Below, one piece after another: positions 57,921-64,000 of a stretch of DNA of 64,000 nt. The position numbers were made by a program, and so were the translations under genes. The stretch covers positions 4,278,001-4,342,000 of the forward strand of contig JAHQIY010000002.1 of assembly GCA_019054805.1 (NCBI GenBank), written 5' to 3'. The notes beneath the pieces are model-generated. The model saw only the letters and a program-made list of their open reading frames with translations, searched no databases and was not told the origin of the DNA. Positions within the stretch are counted from its first letter, which is position 1, and each line of letters begins with the position of its first letter. The stretch comes from Brachionus manjavacas (Eukaryota > Rotifera > Eurotatoria > Ploima > Brachionidae).

Positions 57921-59095
57921 AACAGTAATCAAAAATTCAATTTTTTATTTCACCCAGGAAATGAATTATATTAAGATCGGGAGTAGAAAATTGGCCATTC
58001 TGCTTGTTGAGACCATCATCCAAACTCGAAATACACAGATATTTTAACTTTTAAAAATGAAATGAAAAAAGCAATGGATTGAATTCCAAAAGAGGGAATA
58101 TAAAATAATGACTATTGGTTCACGACAAGGGTTAGAAAAATAGAAAAGGAAATTATTGTCTTTTATTTTTTAAAAGAATTTTCAATTACTAAAACTGGTA
58201 TTTAAAACTTATCGATAAAAAAGCCTTATAAATTAATAAATTTAGATTACCAAACCCTAGTTTAATAGCACATTTTAAAGCTGCTTTTTAATATTTTTTT
58301 TTTTTAAAATTATTTATGTATTTTTTGACTAACTAAATTTTTAAATTTCTAGACTTTCTTAAATCATGCGATTTTGAATCATTTTTTACCTTGATTTAAT
58401 AACATAATTTCTTCATTTTTTTATTAGCAATAAATAAATAAAAAAAATTATTTTCATTTTAAAATTCATTATTAAATAGGTAAAATTCAACTTTTTTATC
58501 AGTCTAATGATCATAATTTTATCAATTTGATTCGAATTTAATTAAATTAATGCATTTCATTAAATTGCAGATTTTGGAGGCATTTTTATTTAGATACAGA
58601 GAGAGAGTGCCACGAGTTTTTAGTCCGATTATCAGATATTATCTGACAAGGCTACCTGACCTAAAATGTAATATGTAAAAACAAATTGATCACCTTTTTT
58701 TAAATTTGGTAATTCATTTTTTTGTTGGAATAATAAAATTTTTAACATTTGATATTGATATTTGATGCAACTCTAAATGTTGCACTATTTTACATTCACA
58801 GAACTAATTCCAAAACGAACGCTTTAAGAGATTTTTAATTAATTAAGACATGCAACAGCGAATCAAAGTTTAAATAATTAAATTTTAATTATTTATTAAA
58901 ATTTCATTTAAACTTCATATTTTAAATAAATAAACGAAATTTTCAATATACATTTAAATTTGTAACTATAATTTCTGTAAAGTTTTTTCTATTTTTCTTT
59001 ACCTGAAATGTTCTTTATAACCTTTTGTAATATCTGTAATGTCTCTAAAAATTATTTTTTCTTAATCAATTGTACATATATATGTAATTACTCAT
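57921..59095. other. AT-rich intergenic stretch
   Basis: No gene is supported. A short GC-richer segment at 58595-58665 has no recognisable content. Confidence 0.4.
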
Positions 59096-59235
59096 CAAAT
59101 CACGAAGCTTAAATGCTTTTAAAGTAAGATTGGACAAGTGGTTATAATTATTTATTGTTAGTTAGTTTCAGGGCTGTAGAGTGTAACACTAGGCAGAAGC
59201 TGCCCAGCCATTTATTTCTACTACTACTACTACTC
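59096..59235 (+). pseudogene. Very short LINE 3' end: last 15 codons, hairpin and TAC tail
   Basis: The plus strand reads SRSLNAFKVRLDKWL and a stop (59145-59147), the exact kind of ending seen in the TAC-tailed LINEs (compare SLNCFKSKLDKWL at 11.9 kb). A 5-bp hairpin follows (59192-59204; GGCAG/CTGCC, loop AAG), then a TAC tail (59218-59235). It is an extreme 5' truncation, about 140 bp long. Confidence 0.75.
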
Positions 59236-59309
59236 ATCTCTTATTAGTTTTTAATACAATTTAATTTATTTTTTTATATCTTATTAAATGACAAATTTTT
59301 TGAATTACT

Positions 59310-59497
59310 TTAAATCTACTTAACTCATCAATCTGTATAATCTCTCGTATTCGTCTTGTACCTCAGTCTCGTCACTGTAACTTTTATTGTTGTTCCTTAA
59401 TTTATCTTTTGATTTATGCGCAATAAGCTACCATGAAAGGCTTATTCGGAAGCAATCTCCGCAAGCTCGCTTGCTGTTACTCTTTATTATTATTATT
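59310..59497 (+). mobile_element. LINE 3' UTR fragment with hairpin and TTA tail
   Basis: The segment has GCGCAATAAGCTACC and CTCCGCAAGCT, words also seen in the 3' UTR at 55.0 kb. A hairpin with stem GCAAG/CTTGC follows (59460-59473), then a TTA repeat (59482-59497). No coding part remains. Confidence 0.55.
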
Positions 59498-59804
59498 TTA
59501 AATTGATCTAATAATATAATTTAATCAATCTTACAAAAGTTTAAATTCATTTATTTAAATAAAATAAATTCAACAATTTTTGTTAATTAAAAAAAGGACT
59601 CTACTAAGTGTGATGAATTGCATTGAATTGCAGAAAACAAAAGTAACAAATTAATCGACAACCATCGTGTTTCAAAAATGACCCAAGATTTGACGGAAAA
59701 AATTAAAACTAAAATTTTTTTTTAAATTTTATTACTATTCTATTCTATAATGTTCTTTTAAAAAAAAAATGAAATTCATTATAAAAATTGTGTTTTTAAT
59801 TAGC
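59498..59804. other. Intergenic and 3' UTR of the low-complexity gene
   Basis: It contains a minus-strand AATAAA at 59728-59733, 72 bp after the stop codon of member 3. The longer open frame overlapping the gene on the minus strand (59735-60208) is an out-of-frame shadow. Confidence 0.5.
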
Positions 59805-60365
59805 TTAGTTGCCGAAGTTTTGTTTGAATTGAGCGAGACCTTCGTTTGAAGCTTGATGGGCAGCTGACCATTTTGAAGAATAATCCTCGAATTGATTTGT
59901 GCTTGGGGCAGAAAATTGGCTTGATGACAAATCAGCTGATTGGAATTGCTGGGAAGAGAATTGGTTGTTTGAAAATTGGTTGGAAGAAAAGTCAGCTGGT
60001 GGCAATTGTTGAGCAGAGAATTGGTTGGAAGAGAAGTCAGTAGATGGCAATTGAGGTGCAGCTGAAAGTTGGCTGCTTGAGAATTGGTTGCTTGAAAATT
60101 GGTTGGCAGAAGAGTCAGCAGATGGAAATTGTGGGCTAGCAGATGAAAAACTGAATGTGCTGTTTGATTTGGTTGAAAATTGAGATGGTATTTCACTGGC
60201 GTAATCAACTTGTGGAAAGTTAAATGATTTTGGTTGCTGAGAAGTGAATTCAGCTGGGATTTGTGGAGCTTGAGCTGCTGGAGCTGGAGCTGCGAAATCA
60301 GCTGGGTTAAAATTGAAAGATTTGGTTGGCAATTGAGCGCTGAATTGGCTAGTTGAGAAACTCAT
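59805..60365 (-). CDS. Low-complexity Phe/Ser/Ala/Gln-rich protein, member 3
   Basis: A single exon of 186 residues. It starts MSFSTSQFSAQLPTKSFNFN like the other members. It then has an Ala/Pro-rich part (PADFAAPAPAAQAPQIPAEF), a stretch rich in FSS/QFS words (SANQFSSNQFSSSQLSAAPQ), and the shared C-terminal block SSKWSAAHQASNEGLAQFKQ then NFGN. The long modules of members 1 and 2 are absent, so it is a more distant paralog. A minus-strand TATAAAA at 60422-60428 lies 63 bp before the ATG. Most of the gene lies in a large inverted repeat with member 4. Confidence 0.85.
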   Translation of the reverse strand: MSFSTSQFSAQLPTKSFNFNPADFAAPAPAAQAPQIPAEFTSQQPKSFNFPQVDYASEIPSQFSTKSNSTFSFSSASPQFPSADSSANQFSSNQFSSSQLSAAPQLPSTDFSSNQFSAQQLPPADFSSNQFSNNQFSSQQFQSADLSSSQFSAPSTNQFEDYSSKWSAAHQASNEGLAQFKQNFGN

Positions 60366-61071
60366 TTTTTAATTTAAAGTATTGGAATTTTCTTTGATAT
60401 CGATATACAATTTCTCTTCTTTTTTATACCCAAAATTCAAATCAACAACCCATAAAGATTGCATGCAGCAGAATATACAAAGTTTCATCTAAACCATCGA
60501 TCTAATAGACCATTAAATAAAAGAAATTTTATCATAATACCTTTTTGTTATCTATTGCGTAATGTTCTAAATGTTTTACCTCTACCATTGTACAAGATTT
60601 CTGAATTTTTTTAATGTTTTCTCATTCCAGAAAAAAAATGTTTTTTATTAAAAATCACAATAGCAAAAATTAAGAGAAAAAAGAGAAAATCGATCAAGTT
60701 TCTTTTTCTTTTTTTCTTTTTGAAATACTTTTAGTTTGAATATTTTTCTTCAATTTTTGCTTCTTAGGCCTATCTTTTTCCTTTTCTTCTTTTTTCTTCC
60801 TTTAAAATTTTTAAGCAATTTTTTCTGTTCTTTTAAAAAGGGTTTATTATTGAATAATATTTAAATTTGAAAATATTCGTTTGATCAAACGACTCATTTT
60901 CTCCCATGAATTTATTTTTGTAAATCCTGTTGACCGATCCTCTTTTTTTTTAATTTTTCAAGAAATTTATGAATAGTTTTAATTTAAAACATTCTAATTC
61001 AAGTTTCAAATATTTCTTTTAAAATTATTTTGTTATATTTGATTAATAAACATCTTTTTTTTATTTACAAT
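59941..61071. repeat. Inverted duplication, left arm
   Basis: Bases 59941-61071 are the reverse complement of 62870-64000. Every pair of posit­ions checked sums to 123941, so there is no net gap over about 1.13 kb. This includes the non-coding upstream region as well as the gene. The right arm is cut by the window end, so the true arm is longer. Confidence 0.9.
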
Positions 61072-62258
61072 TTTATTTTACGAACCCAGTATGTTTTCGC
61101 TCTCTCTTCTGTTTCTTCATTTTTTAAGGTCCGTTTTTGTTTTTTATTATCTTTAAAGACTAATAATTAAAAAATTATATTTAAATTTTTAAACAATATT
61201 TTAGGTTTCATTCTGCTTTAATTTGTCAGGTGAATACTTTTAATATTTGCAAAATTTATTTTTTATACCCTCCAATTAATTATTTTTCATCAAAAATTTT
61301 TTTATTTATTTACCAAAATGAATTACAAATAATGATTAAATTCTATTAGTTATAGAAAGAAAAATCTAAATTTATTATTAAAGCCGTTTATCAAAATGCA
61401 ATCTTTAAAATGTTTTTACCTTTTTTTAGAGATTCAGTTATTTAATTTATTTTAATTGAATTTAACATCACCTTAAAATTTTTTTAAAATAATTTTTATT
61501 TAGATCAATAGTTCGTATATTCCCTTTTTAGTTTTATTGATATATTATTGTGTTCAAGCATCTTCAAAATAAAAATTTTTATAATAAATCAATAAATAAT
61601 GCTCGGTTTGTCGATGAATTTTGATCAAAAAAATTTTGAAAAAAAATTCTGGAACTGCAAAACTAAACAAAAAATTTATCTAATAAGACTTTAATTGAAA
61701 CTTTTCTACAATTGATATCAGCGAAGACTCTCAAAGATTAATTTTTTATTTGTGCTTTTTTTTCTGAAACTTCATTTTATCAGTTGAAAGATAAGAATGA
61801 TAAGTTCACGACCGCGACTAGAGATCTTATTAGGTAATTATGGAAAAGCCAAAAAAAAATGAGTAGATTAAAAAAAAGAATTTTTTAAAAAATTTTATGC
61901 AAGTTTCATTGCAGTAACTAATAATTATTATTAATATTATTATCATCTAAATAATTTCACTGTTTTTATTTAATTGAAAAAAGTCATTGTACTCAGATTT
62001 TTTTAGTTATTTTCAAGTTTTATTCAGTTCATTAATAAATTAACAAAAAGGAATTCTTAAAATATTCTCAAATTTATTTTAAAATCTAAAACATTAGATA
62101 ATTAAAATAACAATAAAAAAATATTTTGAAAAATATAAACAAAGTAAGGCTTATTTTCTGAATATTTTTTAATTAGTCTTTAAAGATAATAAAAAACATC
62201 ACAGGACTTATAAAAATTCAAATTAGCTTTTAAAAATAAATCTTTTGATTGTTGCCCG
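61072..62258. other. AT-rich spacer between inverted arms
   Basis: No gene is supported in this part of the spacer. Polypyrimidine and A/T runs dominate. Confidence 0.4.
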
Positions 62259-62687
62259 CTATTTCTCAGAGAACTGAATATTATTAGCGACAAAATCTAG
62301 TACTGTTGAACTTGAAGCTAAAACTGGTTGATTTTGATTAGAAACATTAACAATTGAATAATTTACACTTTGGACTGTACTTTTTGATAATTTTGATTGT
62401 TCATCTGTTTGTAAATCGCAGCAATCGAATTTCTCCCTAAAGCTGAGAAAGCATTTTTTTCAATGGAATTTCTACCTCATTTTGGATTGCAATCGACAAT
62501 AAAATGAACAAGTGATTAGTTGTAAACTTTCTGAATCGATTTATTAATGAATTTCCTATTCCATTGCAATAACTCATCAAAATCATTCCAATAATCTTCT
62601 TTTTTTTTCATTTTTTTTTCATATTCAGCTTTAACTAAAAATTTCCTTGTTGATGCAAAGTCCGCATCTCTATTAAGCGACAATTTT
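62259..62687 (-). pseudogene. Unidentified coding-like region in the palindrome spacer
   Basis: The minus strand has two coding-like parts. The upstream one, after a TTTTTGCAG acceptor-like site, reads KLSLNRDADFASTRKFLVKA, then KKEDYWNDFDELLQWNRKFI. The downstream one reads SFREKFDCCDLQTDEQSKLS, then VNVSNQNQPVLASSSTVLDF and a stop at 62259. The parts lie in different frames, separated by a possible 33-bp intron, unusually short, or by frameshifts. I do not recognise it. It may be a degraded gene. Confidence 0.3.
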
Positions 62688-62869
62688 CTGCAAAAAGTCT
62701 TTCAATACTTAATAAAAATTGTTTTAAAAATGATTACCCTCTTCTTTGATATTTATAATTAAATACCCTTTTATTATCTACTGAACGTTTTTTTTTTAAA
62801 AAGACAAAGAAATGAAAAATATTAAAGGACCTTAAAAATGCAAATAAATATAATTTATATATATGAAAT

Positions 62870-64000
62870 AAATTGTAAATAAAAAAAAGATGTTTATTAA
62901 TCAAATATAACAAAATAATTTTAAAAGAAATATTTGAAACTTGAATTAGAATGTTTTAAATTAAAACTATTCATAAATTTCTTGAAAAATTAAAAAAAAA
63001 GAGGATCGGTCAACAGGATTTACAAAAATAAATTCATGGGAGAAAATGAGTCGTTTGATCAAACGAATATTTTCAAATTTAAATATTATTCAATAATAAA
63101 CCCTTTTTAAAAGAACAGAAAAAATTGCTTAAAAATTTTAAAGGAAGAAAAAGAAGAAAAGGAAAAAGATAGGCCTAAGAAGCAAAAATTGAAGAAAAAT
63201 ATTCAAACTAAAAGTATTTCAAAAAGAAAAAAAGAAAAAGAAACTTGATCGATTTTCTCTTTTTTCTCTTAATTTTTGCTATTGTGATTTTTAATAAAAA
63301 ACATTTTTTTTCTGGAATGAGAAAACATTAAATAATTCAGAAATCTTGTACAATGGTAGAGGTAAAACATTTAGAACATTACGCAATAGATAACAAAAAG
63401 GTATTATGATAAAATTTCTTTTATTTAATGGTCTATTAGATCGATGGTTTAGATGAAACTTTGTATATTCTGCTGCATGCAATCTTTATGGGTTGTTGAT
63501 TTGAATTTTGGGTATAAAAAAGAAGAGAAATTGTATATCGATATCAAAGAAAATTCCAATACTTTAAATTAAAAAATGAGTTTCTCAACTAGCCAATTCA
63601 GCGCTCAATTGCCAACCAAATCTTTCAATTTTAACCCAGCTGATTTCGCAGCTCCAGCTCCAGCAGCTCAAGCTCCACAAATCCCAGCTGAATTCACTTC
63701 TCAGCAACCAAAATCATTTAACTTTCCACAAGTTGATTACGCCAGTGAAATACCATCTCAATTTTCAACCAAATCAAACAGCACATTCAGTTTTTCATCT
63801 GCTAGCCCACAATTTCCATCTGCTGACTCTTCTGCCAACCAATTTTCAAGCAACCAATTCTCAAGCAGCCAACTTTCAGCTGCACCTCAATTGCCATCTA
63901 CTGACTTCTCTTCCAACCAATTCTCTGCTCAACAATTGCCACCAGCTGACTTTTCTTCCAACCAATTTTCAAACAACCAATTCTCTTCCCAGCAATTCCA
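62870..64000. repeat. Inverted duplication, right arm (continues past the window)
   Basis: It is the reverse complement of 59941-61071, including the promoter and most of the coding sequence of the low-complexity gene. Confidence 0.9.
63576..64000 (+). CDS. Low-complexity Phe/Ser/Ala/Gln-rich protein, member 4 (cut by window end)
   Basis: The frame starts MSFSTSQFSAQLPTKSFNFN and is, as far as it goes, identical in protein sequence to member 3 on the opposite strand. TATAAAA lies at 63513-63519, 63 bp before the ATG, as in member 3. The gene is open to the last base of the window, at the SSQQF part, about 45 codons before the expected stop. It is divergently oriented from member 3. Confidence 0.88.
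   Translation, partial: MSFSTSQFSAQLPTKSFNFNPADFAAPAPAAQAPQIPAEFTSQQPKSFNFPQVDYASEIPSQFSTKSNSTFSFSSASPQFPSADSSANQFSSNQFSSSQLSAAPQLPSTDFSSNQFSAQQLPPADFSSNQFSNNQFSSQQF

Noticed and set aside
59735..60208. 157-codon minus-strand frame overlapping member 3 of the low-complexity family
   Set aside because: It is an alternate frame of the repeat-rich gene. The in-family frame with the shared ends is 59805-60365.

Overview
This window looks like nuclear DNA from an AT-rich invertebrate animal. The evidence is very AT-rich intergenic DNA, true spliceosomal introns that are mostly 46-75 bp, a Pax3/7-type gene, a second homeobox gene, EGF-domain proteins, PPWD1, a mitochondrial sulfide:quinone oxidoreductase, and many non-LTR retrotransposons and DNA transposons. 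The combination of very small introns, low GC and abundant LINE relics would fit a monogonont rotifer such as Brachionus. That assignment is inference and rests on no search.

Host genes. (1) 6.2-8.9 kb, minus: a Pax3/7-like gene with paired domain plus homeodomain and two candidate first exons of matching phase. (2) 13.9-17.2 kb, minus: a tandem array of three secreted proteins, each with EGF-like repeats followed by a C-terminal domain carrying a WGTT motif. (3) 27.4-29.0 kb, minus: a complete five-exon SQOR. (4) 31.4-35.6 kb, plus: a ten-exon PPWD1 (WD40 plus cyclophilin) with one unusually long intron. (5) 37.0-37.9 kb, plus: a divergent homeodomain protein that ends at the last homeodomain residue. 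(6) 40.5, 57.1, 60.4 and 63.6 kb: four members of a low-complexity Phe/Ser/Ala/Gln protein family. One pair lies in a direct duplication. The other pair lies in a large, nearly perfect inverted duplication that runs off the window end.

Mobile DNA fills most of the rest and is heavily nested. A Jockey-like LINE (41.4-50.4 kb, minus) carries a piggyBac element at a TTAA site and a long-TIR element near its 3' end. A second EN/RT relic (19.9-24.0 kb) is split by a 2.66-kb insertion. That insertion contains an RTE-like LINE whose 5' part is inverted, and the LINE is itself interrupted by a 316-bp MITE. A MULE transposase relic (3.2-5.3 kb) is split by a 1.03-kb TIR element. At least seven LINE 3' ends share one design: a short hairpin of varying sequence, then a TAC or TTA trinucleotide tail. 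A GC-rich palindrome lies at 24.8-25.2 kb.

Exon boundaries were placed by eye from GT/AG sites, reading phase and family similarity. All family names come from recognising motifs, not from database searches.
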